Assembly: GCA_020725645.1 (NCBI GenBank)
Contig: DYEQ01000064.1
Location: 1 to 50,907 of the forward strand
Length of the DNA: 50,907 nt
Reading direction: 5' to 3'
From: Candidatus Fermentithermobacillaceae bacterium
GTDB lineage: Bacteria; Bacillota; Sulfobacillia; Fermentithermobacillales; DUSS01
The translations under genes and the position numbers were made by a program. The first letter of the stretch is position 1. Each line of letters opens with the position of its first letter. A model generated the notes under the pieces. The model saw nothing but the letters and a program-made list of their open reading frames with translations, did no database searches and had not been told where the DNA came from. Below, piece after piece: positions 16,868-25,405 of this stretch.

Positions 16868-18237
16868 GAAGCATCCCTTCCGGAGGCATTGCTAGGGACA
16901 GCTCTCAAAGCGTATACGGCGACGGGTCTAGACTCTTGCGCCACTTCTACCACGTCCTCCTTGGTAACTCTCAAGAGCATACGGGCGAGTTCTTCGTCGG
17001 TGCGGGGTCCGCCGAGCACGATCCAATCCAGTGAGCGCCGGATGAGCGACGACGGAGAATCCCTTTGGGACATAAGGCGCCTTAATAGCCCTCTTCTCGT
17101 CTTCTCGAGTTCGTCCTCGGACACCTGACCCAGAGCTATAGACCGGGTCTGCTCGACGACCAATTCTTCCGCTTGTTTTCTCCGTTCGTCCTGGACGCCA
17201 GCCGTAGCGATGACCATCCCTCGCCACGAGTTGATTACGGTGTCGGCGAAGTATGCCAAACTCGCCTTTTCCCGGACCTCGGTGAAAAGCTTTGAGTGCG
17301 GAAATCCCCCGAGGACGCCGTTATACATGAGAAGCGCGGGAAACCGGGAGTGAGCTGCATCTATGCCCGCGTAAAAGGCGATGCACAGAATGGTTTGGGC
17401 CCCCGGGAGCTCGTCTTCTACCGCAATCATTTCCCCGGGCACGGCCGGGGGCTTCCTCTTGATCTCCGATTCAAGGCGAAACTCTCTCGGTGCGGGAAAC
17501 GTCCAATTATGAGCGGAGCAAGCTTCGGCCAGCACGTCCTCTTCCAAACCAACGACGTAGATGTCCACAGGGCTTGATGAGGCCGATTTCCGCCATACCT
17601 CCCATGTATCTACAGGGCCGACTTCATCGAGATCCGACAGCGAACCCCACGCGGGCAAACCCGAAGGATCTCCATGGGAAAGCACTTCCATCAGCCGGAC
17701 CATGGCGTATTCCGGCCTGGAGTTTACGATAGCTTCGATGTCCCGGCGCTGTTCCTCCCTTTCGTGGGTGAAAACGTCCGGGGGGTAGCCGTCTTGGTCG
17801 AGACGCGGCTCGACCGCACAGGACCACACGAATGACAGGAGCTTTTTGACCAGCCAACGACCCCGGGAACCAGAATCGGGATCGATGGCGGACGGCGTCG
17901 GGAAACTGACCGAAAAGTTGAGGATCTGACAATAGCCGATCTTGGTGGCATTGGAGCGCAGCTTCGCTCCATAATGCTCGTCAAGGAAGCGGGCCATTTC
18001 TGTGAGACCCGGGAGCTCCCTGGTTCCTCTCGAGGCCAGTCTCGGCACGAGGCCCAACCTCGTCACCGTCTCCCTTCTCATGGGCACTCTAAAGACCACC
18101 GTTAGGGAAGCTGTCTTCCACCGGTTGACGGGCAAACGTCTCAGAGTAAGTCCGGGCTGAAGATCGGTGGAAGCGAAGGATTCCTCGGTTTCGACCGGTC
18201 CGGATGATAAGACCTCGGGGTCCGCCACTCGATCCAT
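16864..18237 (-). CDS. M16 family peptidase homologue, non-catalytic subunit (YfmF-like)
   Basis: A 457-residue M16-fold protein. At the place of the zinc motif it reads MARFLDEHYGA, which lacks the first His of HxxEH, so it should be inactive by itself and act as the substrate-holding half of a heterodimer. The C-terminal half (YNGVLGGFPHSKLFTEVREKASLAY) is the conserved substrate-binding region with the R/Y pair. It is coupled by a 4-bp overlap to the active subunit downstream. The start ATG has GAAGGGGA upstream. Confidence 0.88.
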   Translation of the reverse strand: MDRVADPEVLSSGPVETEESFASTDLQPGLTLRRLPVNRWKTASLTVVFRVPMRRETVTRLGLVPRLASRGTRELPGLTEMARFLDEHYGAKLRSNATKIGYCQILNFSVSFPTPSAIDPDSGSRGRWLVKKLLSFVWSCAVEPRLDQDGYPPDVFTHEREEQRRDIEAIVNSRPEYAMVRLMEVLSHGDPSGLPAWGSLSDLDEVGPVDTWEVWRKSASSSPVDIYVVGLEEDVLAEACSAHNWTFPAPREFRLESEIKRKPPAVPGEMIAVEDELPGAQTILCIAFYAGIDAAHSRFPALLMYNGVLGGFPHSKLFTEVREKASLAYFADTVINSWRGMVIATAGVQDERRKQAEELVVEQTRSIALGQVSEDELEKTRRGLLRRLMSQRDSPSSLIRRSLDWIVLGGPRTDEELARMLLRVTKEDVVEVAQESRPVAVYALRAVPSNASGRDAS

Positions 18238-18389
18238 GCAAACATCCCCTTCTCATATTGCCTCGTGTTCAGTTTCAGTAAGTCTAACTGCCGGCCTTGC
18301 TTTCTGATTCGCTGCCCCTCTTCTTCGCCAATTTCGCCAAGATACCACGCCGGCGCTTTATTCTGCTTCGTTGCTCTCTTTGATTCCTA
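18238..18389. other. Short intergenic region
   Basis: The 152 bp between the methyltransferase and the M16 pair should contain the M16 promoter. I find no clear sigma-A box, repeat or terminator in it. Confidence 0.4.
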
Positions 18390-19166
18390 CTAGTCTAGTG
18401 TAACCGGTAAGCTAGGCTTCTTCGCCACGAAATAGGCCCTGGTCGTCCCCAAATGAACCGGATTGAACGACAGGGTATCGTAAACCCACGGCGCCTCGAA
18501 CCCGGCTTCCTCGAGCCATGCCTTCACCGATTCGCAGGGATGAGCTTTTTCGACGTGATGTTCGTCAAAGCGCTCCCAGACACCGTCCACCTTTAAGAAG
18601 CCGGTAAGTTTGACCTCCCAGGAGCTGTTGGGGGGATCGGGAATGTCGCGCCAAACCAAAACGTAGTCGGCACCCTCGATTAACGTAACTTCCTTCGGAA
18701 TAGTCGCGAGGCGATGCTCGGTATTCATGTCGAACACGAAAAGCCCGGAGGGCACCAGGTTTTGGAAGACGCAGCGGAAAGCTCGGGTTAAGTCTTCGGG
18801 GGTGATGAGGTAGTTGATGCTGTCAAAGACGCACACAACGGCATCCACTGCCATCTCAAGGCGGAAATCTCTCATATCCGCTAGGACGAACTCGACGTCG
18901 AGCCCCCGATGTGAAGCTTTGGCCCGAGCTTTTTCCAGCATAAATGGGGATGAATCCAGACCGATCGCCCGGTAGCCTCGCTGGGCCAGAAGCAACGTCA
19001 TATTCCCCGTTCCGCAGGCGAGGTCGAGTACCGTTCGGGGCCGGGCGTTATGCCTGTACCAAATCGTCTCGATAAAACTCAACCATCGATCATACGGCAC
19101 GCCTTCCATCACTGAATCGTAGATCTCGGAGAACCGCTTATAAGGTCTCAGATTCTCCCGCTTCAT
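18390..19166 (-). CDS. Class I SAM-dependent methyltransferase
   Basis: A 258-residue protein with the Rossmann-like SAM-binding motif I (VLDLACGTGNMTLLLAQRGY, about residues 47-66), motif II acidic residue (AIGLDSSPFML) and a post-motif FVLADMRDF. It most resembles small-molecule methyltransferases of the YtqB/UbiE general type; the substrate cannot be assigned. The start is the ATG of MKRENLRPYKRF, which has GAGGTGGAG just upstream; the open frame is 12 codons longer. It lies about 100 bp after a terminator-like hairpin below ftsH, so it is probably transcribed separately. Confidence 0.85.
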   Translation of the reverse strand: MKRENLRPYKRFSEIYDSVMEGVPYDRWLSFIETIWYRHNARPRTVLDLACGTGNMTLLLAQRGYRAIGLDSSPFMLEKARAKASHRGLDVEFVLADMRDFRLEMAVDAVVCVFDSINYLITPEDLTRAFRCVFQNLVPSGLFVFDMNTEHRLATIPKEVTLIEGADYVLVWRDIPDPPNSSWEVKLTGFLKVDGVWERFDEHHVEKAHPCESVKAWLEEAGFEAPWVYDTLSFNPVHLGTTRAYFVAKKPSLPVTLD

Positions 19167-19267
19167 ATTCTCCACCTCACGGGCTCGTTTTCGGCGCGTC
19201 ATAGGAGCTTCGCAGCGAGAGCCGCAACGGTCTCAGAGGGGTACGGTCACGCCACTGTGAATAGCAT

Positions 19268-19299
19268 AAGACCCCTGTCCCGGCGGATACAGGGGTCTT
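19268..19299 (-). terminator. Intrinsic terminator after ftsH
   Basis: AAGACCCCTGT (19268-19278) and ACAGGGGTCTT (19289-19299) form a perfect 11-bp stem with a 10-nt loop, 38 bp past the ftsH stop. There is no long T-run downstream on the minus strand, so efficiency is uncertain. Confidence 0.65.
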
Positions 19300-19336
19300 C
19301 GTCGAAAAGAACGGCAAAACGATTCCTCACCCAGCT

Positions 19337-21280
19337 TCAGTCAGCTTCCGGCACCGGTTGGATTTGCCCTTTAACCTTCTTCACGCCCTCTAAGTGCGCA
19401 TCGTCTCCTGAGCCCTCTCGCAAATCCGCATCCGGCCCACCTGTCTCTTTTTTTACCCCTTCGGGAACGTCCGGTTGCGGAGAGCGCGTCGGAGGTGCCC
19501 CTTTCAGGAGTTCCTCGAGCTCGTCAGCTTTTAGGGTCTCCTTTTCCAAAAGAGCTTCGGCGACCCGGTTAAGAGTCTCCCTGTTCTCGCTGAGGATCTC
19601 CCGAGCTCTCTCGTAGCACCTGGATATTATCTCCCGCTCCTCCCTGTCGATAGCCGCCGCCACTTCCTCGGAAAAGTCGCGCTCCCTCACAAGGTCCCTG
19701 CCGAGGAACACCTGGCCCTCTTTTCTGCCGAACGTCAGAGGGCCTAGTTTCTCGGACATTCCGAACTCCATGATCATCCTGCGAACGAGCTTCGTCGCCT
19801 GTTCGAGATCGTTGGCAGCCCCTGACGATACTTCGCCGAACACCATCTCCTCTGCAGCTCTACCCGCCAGCGCGGAGGTGACTTTGTCGATGATCTCCGC
19901 TTTGGTTATGAGATATCTGTCTTCTACCGGTAGCTGCAGAACGTGACCTAACGTGACGCCCCTCGGAATGATGGATACTTCCTGAACCGGGTCGGAGTTG
20001 GGCAATCTTTTCGCCACGATGGCATGAGCGGCCTCGTGGAAAGCGACCACCCTCTTCTCCTTTTCACTGATGATCCGGGACTTTTTCCTCGGCCCGGCCA
20101 CCACTCTCTGAATCGATTCTTCCAGCTCCTCCATGCCGATTCGCCGCTTCCGCTTTCTCGCTGCGAGAAGCGCCGCCTCGTTCATGACGTTCTCGAGGTC
20201 CGCCGGAGTGAATCCCGGAGTCCTCTTGGCCAGAGCTTCCAGGTCCACTTCCTTGGCGAGCGGCTTACCACGGCTGTGAATCTTCAGGATTTCCACCCGT
20301 GCTTGCAAATCGGGCCGGTCGAGCACTACCTGCCGGTCGAACCTGCCCGGTCTAAGCAATGCAGGATCCAGAATGTCCGGCCTGTTAGTGGCGGCCATCA
20401 CAATGATGCCCTGGTTGGCGCTGAAACCGTCCATCTCGACCAGGAGCTGATTCAGGGTTTGCTCGCGTTCGTCGTGTCCGCCACCCATCCCCGCGCCGCG
20501 CATCCGGCCGACCGCGTCGATCTCATCGATGAAGACTATGGCCGGCGCACGCTTCTTCGCCTGCTCAAAGAGGTCCCGTACGCGAGCTGCTCCGACGCCC
20601 ACAAACATCTCAACGAAGTCAGACCCGCTGATAGAAAGAAAGGGTACCCCCGCCTCTCCCGCGACAGCACGGGCGATGTACGTTTTGCCCGTCCCCGGGG
20701 GCCCGAACAATAGAACGCCCTTCGGGATTCTCGCCCCGATCTCTGCATACTTTTTCGGGAATTTCAGAAAATCGACTATCTCCGCAAGCTCCTCTTTGGC
20801 CTCCTCGCAACCGGCGACATCTGCGAAAGTGATACGTTCGTGAACTTCCGACTGAAGCCGCGCGCGACTCCTGCCGAAGTTCATTACCTGACGTCCTCCA
20901 CCTTGAGCTTGCTGCGTCATGTAGTACGTCATCGCCAGCAACAGACCGCCCATTATAACGTAGGGAAGGAGATTCAACCACCATGGCGGTTCAGGAGGCT
21001 TCTGGAACGTAACCTGTGCACCCGCTGCCACGAGTCTCGAGTACAAATTGGGATCGTCCGGGATCATGGTGGTGAACTTGGTCCCGTCCTTCAGAGAACC
21101 GGTCACTGTTCCATCAACGATGATTACGTTGGATATTCTTCCCTCGGATAAGAATTGAAGGAACTCGGTGTATTTAAGTTCTTGATATCTTTCCTTGTTC
21201 GTAAGCTGATGTGCAAACGAAAGGGCAAGGAAGATCAGTAAAACGTAAAAGGCGATGCTTCGCCATATTTTACTGTTCAC
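19337..21280 (-). CDS. ftsH: ATP-dependent zinc metalloprotease FtsH
   Basis: Membrane-anchored AAA+ protease that extracts and degrades membrane and short-lived cytoplasmic proteins as a hexamer. The 647 residues hold an N-terminal membrane helix (about 8-24), an extracytoplasmic domain, a second helix (about 102-122), Walker A GPPGTGKT (193-200), Walker [15 protein letters not shown], the second region of homology ([20 protein letters not shown]) and the zinc site HEAAH. The Pro- and Gly-rich charged tail is variable in this family. In Bacillus hpt lies between tilS and ftsH; here it is missing. Confidence 0.97.
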   Translation of the reverse strand: MNSKIWRSIAFYVLLIFLALSFAHQLTNKERYQELKYTEFLQFLSEGRISNVIIVDGTVTGSLKDGTKFTTMIPDDPNLYSRLVAAGAQVTFQKPPEPPWWLNLLPYVIMGGLLLAMTYYMTQQAQGGGRQVMNFGRSRARLQSEVHERITFADVAGCEEAKEELAEIVDFLKFPKKYAEIGARIPKGVLLFGPPGTGKTYIARAVAGEAGVPFLSISGSDFVEMFVGVGAARVRDLFEQAKKRAPAIVFIDEIDAVGRMRGAGMGGGHDEREQTLNQLLVEMDGFSANQGIIVMAATNRPDILDPALLRPGRFDRQVVLDRPDLQARVEILKIHSRGKPLAKEVDLEALAKRTPGFTPADLENVMNEAALLAARKRKRRIGMEELEESIQRVVAGPRKKSRIISEKEKRVVAFHEAAHAIVAKRLPNSDPVQEVSIIPRGVTLGHVLQLPVEDRYLITKAEIIDKVTSALAGRAAEEMVFGEVSSGAANDLEQATKLVRRMIMEFGMSEKLGPLTFGRKEGQVFLGRDLVRERDFSEEVAAAIDREEREIISRCYERAREILSENRETLNRVAEALLEKETLKADELEELLKGAPPTRSPQPDVPEGVKKETGGPDADLREGSGDDAHLEGVKKVKGQIQPVPEAD

Positions 21281-21336
21281 ATTCGACCCTCCTTAATACC
21301 ATTAAGATGGTTCGGCATTTGTGAAACCTTCTGACT

Positions 21337-22968
21337 CTAAGACTCCCCGATGTTAGCACAATTCCCCTGGTAACGCAAGGAAGGCTCGATCTCCATACCC
21401 AGCAGAATCTGGGTTTCGGCATCCACTTTGAATCTTTCGTCCAGTCGTATCCCCGCGACCCATACGATGTCGCCCTGTCTCTCGACTATGGGAATAAAGT
21501 CTCGGTACCATCGAAAGAGCCCTACGGATACGAAAAGATCTTGAAGCTTTTTGGAATTTCCTCTCATTCCGAGGGGTTTCATCCTGTCGCCCGGCCTGCG
21601 ATTCCGAACTAAAAGACGCATTTCGCCCGAAAGACCATGCCGAAGCTTATTGTAATCGATGAAGACCCGTCTTTCCAGGAAAATCCTGCCGGGCATGTCC
21701 TCTGTACCACGAGCACCTTGTACAGGATAATAACCGCAACGAGCACCCGCGATATATGGGGTGCGTTGGTCCCAAGGTACTTCGCGTCTAAAGCGGGTTT
21801 CGCCTCGAAGAATTGCGTCCCGCAGGGGACAAGCTTCCTCGGGCTTCACGAGCCACGTACGTACGATCACGCCCAACTCTGGAACCGGCGTGAGACCCGG
21901 AACCTCCAGTTCGACCGATACGTTGTTGGGCGCAGGCGGGAAAAAGGCGACGAAGTCCCCCTCGTCCCGCGCCCTCACCCCCATGCCCAGGTCGTAAAGC
22001 TTTCGGCTTCTCTCCTTCAGGCTGTACAGGAAGGATAATATGCGTTTTGACTCGGGAGTTTTGGGTTTCCGCAAGACCTCGGCGATAGCCTTTCGCACCA
22101 TCCGGGAGCTCAACGCAAGCGGTTGAAACGAGAGAGCTTCCGTGGAAACGTACGTAATGCGTCCCTCCGAAAAGGAGCTGTCACAGAAAGCCCGGGACGC
22201 CTGCTCGTTCAGGAACTCCTCATCCCACCGGAGTAAAGTCGCCGTATCCGAGAGCGCATCCACGATGGCGGGATTGAACTCCTTTGATAACATGGGTATG
22301 AGCTCGTGCCTGAGCTTGTTTCTCGCATATCGCATATCGAAATTGTATACGTCCGTCGTCACCGGAAGGTTTCTTTCCCGGACATACTTTTCGATTTCGG
22401 CTCTTGCCACCTCGAGAAGCGGCCTTATGATCCCGTCCCTGACGGGGGGAATTCCAGCCAGCCCTGCGGCACCCGACCCTCTGAAAAGCCTCATGAGCAC
22501 CGTCTCGGCCTGATCGTTCCTGTTATGAGCTGTGGCGATTTTGGCCGCGCCGACTTTCCCGGCCAGCTCCCTGAGGAAGGAATACCTCGCAACTCGACCA
22601 GCCTCTTCGAGGCCGACACCCCGGCTCCGGGCTAGACCAGGAACATCTCGCCTACCGACGGTAACTGGAATACCTCGCCCGCACGCGAACTCCGAAACCA
22701 TCCGGGCGTCCCGGTCAGCGTCGGCGCCTCTCATCCCGTGATGAAGGTGGCCCACCCAGAGACGTATGCCGAAGAGAGGTGCGAGGTGGATGAGGCAGTC
22801 CAAAAGGCACATAGAGTCCGGTCCGCCGGATACCCCCACTACAACCAGTTCTCCAGCCTGCACCATGCCGTAGCGGGTCATCATCCGGCGCACGCTGGAC
22901 CTCACGTTTTCAACGGGATCTACTGAATAAGTGGTCAACCCGGGCGCCACCACCGAGGACAGAGTCAT
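21337..22968 (-). CDS. tilS: tRNA(Ile)-lysidine synthase
   Basis: Converts C34 of the CAU-anticodon tRNA-Ile to lysidine so that it reads AUA. The 543-residue protein has the PP-loop VGVSGGPDSMCLL (SGGPDS at 47-52), the following HLHHGMRG and HNRNDQAETVLMRLFRGSG motifs, and the complete C-terminal domain seen in longer TilS (RRPGDRMKPLGMRGNSKKLQ), which helps discriminate the tRNA. The first ATG gives an N-terminal extension of about 15-20 residues before the usual start. It lies 31 bp after spoIIE in the same direction. Confidence 0.95.
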   Translation of the reverse strand: MTLSSVVAPGLTTYSVDPVENVRSSVRRMMTRYGMVQAGELVVVGVSGGPDSMCLLDCLIHLAPLFGIRLWVGHLHHGMRGADADRDARMVSEFACGRGIPVTVGRRDVPGLARSRGVGLEEAGRVARYSFLRELAGKVGAAKIATAHNRNDQAETVLMRLFRGSGAAGLAGIPPVRDGIIRPLLEVARAEIEKYVRERNLPVTTDVYNFDMRYARNKLRHELIPMLSKEFNPAIVDALSDTATLLRWDEEFLNEQASRAFCDSSFSEGRITYVSTEALSFQPLALSSRMVRKAIAEVLRKPKTPESKRILSFLYSLKERSRKLYDLGMGVRARDEGDFVAFFPPAPNNVSVELEVPGLTPVPELGVIVRTWLVKPEEACPLRDAILRGETRFRREVPWDQRTPYIAGARCGYYPVQGARGTEDMPGRIFLERRVFIDYNKLRHGLSGEMRLLVRNRRPGDRMKPLGMRGNSKKLQDLFVSVGLFRWYRDFIPIVERQGDIVWVAGIRLDERFKVDAETQILLGMEIEPSLRYQGNCANIGES

Positions 22969-22999
22969 CTATAACATACCAGAAAAGAAGGGCAAACGC

Positions 23000-25102
23000 T
23001 CATCCCGCCGGTTCTTCCGGTTCCTCAGCGACGTCAACCCTCTCCACTTTGATGGCCACCACGGTGATATCATCTTCGGGTTTGCCCCCTTGCCTCCGGA
23101 TACCCCGTTGGAGCAGGCTCCGTACGAGGGACTCAGGACTATCGGACTTTAGCCGTCCGAGGTACGAAACCAACCACTGCTCCGCCCTTTCGGGAACAGG
23201 ACAAGACCGGAAAAGCCCGTCGGACACGAGGAGGATAACGTCACCGTCCTCTATACGCTCGCTGGAGTTCACCCACGGTACGGACGTGAGCGAGCCCGCG
23301 GGGGGTACAGCGCCCTTTACGACCACCACGTTGCCGTCAGCTCGCCGGATGAACGAAGGAGCTGCGCCTAGCTTTTGAAAGTAGGCCCTTTCAGAAGCTA
23401 GGTCCAGAAGCACACAGTCCATGGCCACGTAGGATTCAGGCCGGAAGGCGAGATACAGGGAGGAGTTCAGGAAAGAAATGGATGCCTCATAATCAAGCCC
23501 GGACTCCAAGAGCGACCGCAGGATATCCAGCGTGTCGCGGCTTTGACGTGCAGCTGGCGTTCCCTTGCCCATTCCGTCCGCCAGTCCCACAAAGGTTCTG
23601 GTGGGGTCGATATCGAAAGCTGCCCAGCTGTCTCCAGGTTCCTCTCCATCGCCCCCGGGAACCGCTCCCGATCTCACCTTCGCCTTAAGGTGGGGCTTTC
23701 TCCCTTGCCTGGGGGCGGGTTTGGAGTTTTCCAGAAGCTTTCCGAGGTACGCGTACTGGGCGGCCAGACACTCCCTGGTTTCGTTGTAGAACTTCATTTC
23801 GGCCAAATGCATACTCTGGATCTCCTTTTCGTGGTTAAGTTCCATGACCATCTCTTGCAGTTTCGAGCACTTCTCTTTTAGCACTGGAGGAACGTCGTCT
23901 TCTTTTACCCGCCCCGTTATCCCGAGACCTCGTATCAGTCCGCAAAGAGCTTCAAACGTGTCTCCAAAAGTCTCTTCCCAGCAAACCAGCCGGTTGGGGC
24001 ACTCATCGCAGACCCTGTCCACCACGGTAAAGATAGCTTCTTGCGCCCAGTTATTGGTGGACTCGGCGGATGCTGAGGCCTGCGAGAATAAGTCCGCCAT
24101 TTGCTTGAAAACCCGGGCCAGGGGGGCTTGATAACCGGAAGCGCCGCGCAGGGTCTCTTTTCGGAGAACAGAACTCCTCGGAGACAAGATGCCCTTTATC
24201 GATGCGGCCATTTTGGAGGGCAGCGCTATGACCAGAGCGGCGGCGATCATCTGCTCGATAAGCCGTGAGCGTATATCCTCCGGTCCCGGTTGGAAAAAGG
24301 ACATCGCCAGCCCCGCCGCCAGGTGCCCCGCCACAGCTTCGGGCCTTCCGAACCAGCCGCCGATTCCAGCTACGGTGCCGCTAACCGCAAGATAGTCAAC
24401 GATTCGCAGCGTTGGGGCGGAGGTGAGGGTGGTTATCAGCCCACCGATCACGCCGGCTACCGCACCGCCGCCCGGACCGGTAAGCCAGGCGCCCAGGAGC
24501 GTCATAGCTGATGCCAGAAGGGCCTTAACGTTAACGGAGAATAGGGATAGATCCGGTAGACCTCCTATGGATAGAACGACGGCAGCGACCAGCGCCTGCT
24601 TTGCGAATGCGCGGGGCTCATCCGGCAGAAGCATCCCCGATGCCTGCGCGAAGAGGGCCGAAAGGAAAAACAAGGAGACGGCCTCGGTTGCAGCGATTAT
24701 GAATGCGTCTGCCGTGATGCCCCCCAAGTTCCCTACGACCGCTCTGACCCCAAAGGCTGCGGCAGCTGACAGGGCATATCCTATGACGTGAGGGAACCGC
24801 CGGCGACGCACGAACGGGGGATCGAGTAGGAGGGTCGCCAAGATCATGACGAAAGCTTGGTTTAGGAAGACCCGTGTATCCCCGGTTGTAGCTGTACCCA
24901 AAAGGGAGATGATGGCAAAGAAGAGGTTCCCCGGTGCCCTCGCAACTCTGAGTCCCGCATACATCGCGGGACCGAACGGGTATAGGGTTCGAGCTACAAC
25001 CGTTCGTCCCAAAAGAAAGCATGTGATGCTAAATGCTAAGGTGAGTCCCGCGTTCTTTCGGGTGAAGAAGTCGCGAACACCCGAGAACATACCTGAGAAC
25101 AT
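23000..25102 (-). CDS. spoIIE: Stage II sporulation protein E, PP2C phosphatase
   Basis: Membrane phosphatase that dephosphorylates SpoIIAA in the forespore and thereby activates sigma-F. The N-terminal half of the 700-residue protein is a block of about 10 membrane helices (residues about 15-310), followed by a central region with a CDECPNRLVCW cysteine cluster and the C-terminal PP2C domain, whose metal-binding motif FVGLADGMGKG and VSDGLF are intact. It is about 120 residues shorter than Bacillus SpoIIE. ATG 25102 has GGGGG 6 nt upstream; an ATG 4 codons later is an alternative. A candidate Spo0A-type promoter lies directly upstream. Confidence 0.95.
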   Translation of the reverse strand: MFSGMFSGVRDFFTRKNAGLTLAFSITCFLLGRTVVARTLYPFGPAMYAGLRVARAPGNLFFAIISLLGTATTGDTRVFLNQAFVMILATLLLDPPFVRRRRFPHVIGYALSAAAAFGVRAVVGNLGGITADAFIIAATEAVSLFFLSALFAQASGMLLPDEPRAFAKQALVAAVVLSIGGLPDLSLFSVNVKALLASAMTLLGAWLTGPGGGAVAGVIGGLITTLTSAPTLRIVDYLAVSGTVAGIGGWFGRPEAVAGHLAAGLAMSFFQPGPEDIRSRLIEQMIAAALVIALPSKMAASIKGILSPRSSVLRKETLRGASGYQAPLARVFKQMADLFSQASASAESTNNWAQEAIFTVVDRVCDECPNRLVCWEETFGDTFEALCGLIRGLGITGRVKEDDVPPVLKEKCSKLQEMVMELNHEKEIQSMHLAEMKFYNETRECLAAQYAYLGKLLENSKPAPRQGRKPHLKAKVRSGAVPGGDGEEPGDSWAAFDIDPTRTFVGLADGMGKGTPAARQSRDTLDILRSLLESGLDYEASISFLNSSLYLAFRPESYVAMDCVLLDLASERAYFQKLGAAPSFIRRADGNVVVVKGAVPPAGSLTSVPWVNSSERIEDGDVILLVSDGLFRSCPVPERAEQWLVSYLGRLKSDSPESLVRSLLQRGIRRQGGKPEDDITVVAIKVERVDVAEEPEEPAG

Positions 25103-25121
25103 GGCGAACCCCCTGATGCCG

Positions 25122-25187
25122 ATTCTATGCCTTCCAGAGTTGGGAACTTGTCGGGGCTTGTCCCTTCCCGCAGCAGGATGTGTCGAA
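25122..25187 (-). promoter_or_regulatory. Candidate Spo0A-activated sigma-A promoter of spoIIE
   Basis: On the minus strand CCGACA (25154-25149) and TAGAAT (25127-25122) are separated by 21 bp. This unusually long spacer is a known feature of the Spo0A-dependent spoIIE and spoIIG promoters of Bacillus. A perfect Spo0A box TGTCGAA is at 25181-25187 (+ strand), and a second related TGTCGGG overlaps the -35. The predicted leader is very short (about 12 nt) if ATG 25102 is used. Confidence 0.45.
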
Positions 25188-25405
25188 AGAACGAGGCAAG
25201 TGTGGCGTCAGTACGAAATGGGGGGTCCGTCATGCACACCAGTGCAGCTCGGTCAGACCTGGGGGACACGGGTGCGTACTATCGTACGAATGGGGGTCCC
25301 GTTATGATATATATGATATACCGGTGCAGCGAAGGAGTTGGGATCTTGGTACCGAAAAGATTGGGGACCATTCACGGAGCGATACTTTAGGACTGAAAGG
25401 GTTCG
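25188..25405. other. Intergenic region between spoIIE and the export adaptor, with an imperfect repeat
   Basis: The rest of the divergent gap contains two similar stretches: GTACGAAATGGGGGGTCCGT (from 25211) and GTACGAATGGGGGTCCCGTT (from 25284), each followed further on by GTGCAGC. An AT-rich run with TATGATATATATGATATA (about 25303-25320) could include the -10 box of the plus-strand adaptor gene, but no good -35 is seen. Confidence 0.4.

Noticed and set aside
16864-18237. Broken M16 peptidase pseudogene
   Set aside because: The missing zinc motif is expected for the regulatory half of a two-gene M16 complex; the frame is full length and coupled to the active partner.
18238-18389. Search for a riboswitch or T-box upstream of the M16 pair
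   Set aside because: No T-box sequence, no conserved riboswitch core and no strong terminator hairpin seen.
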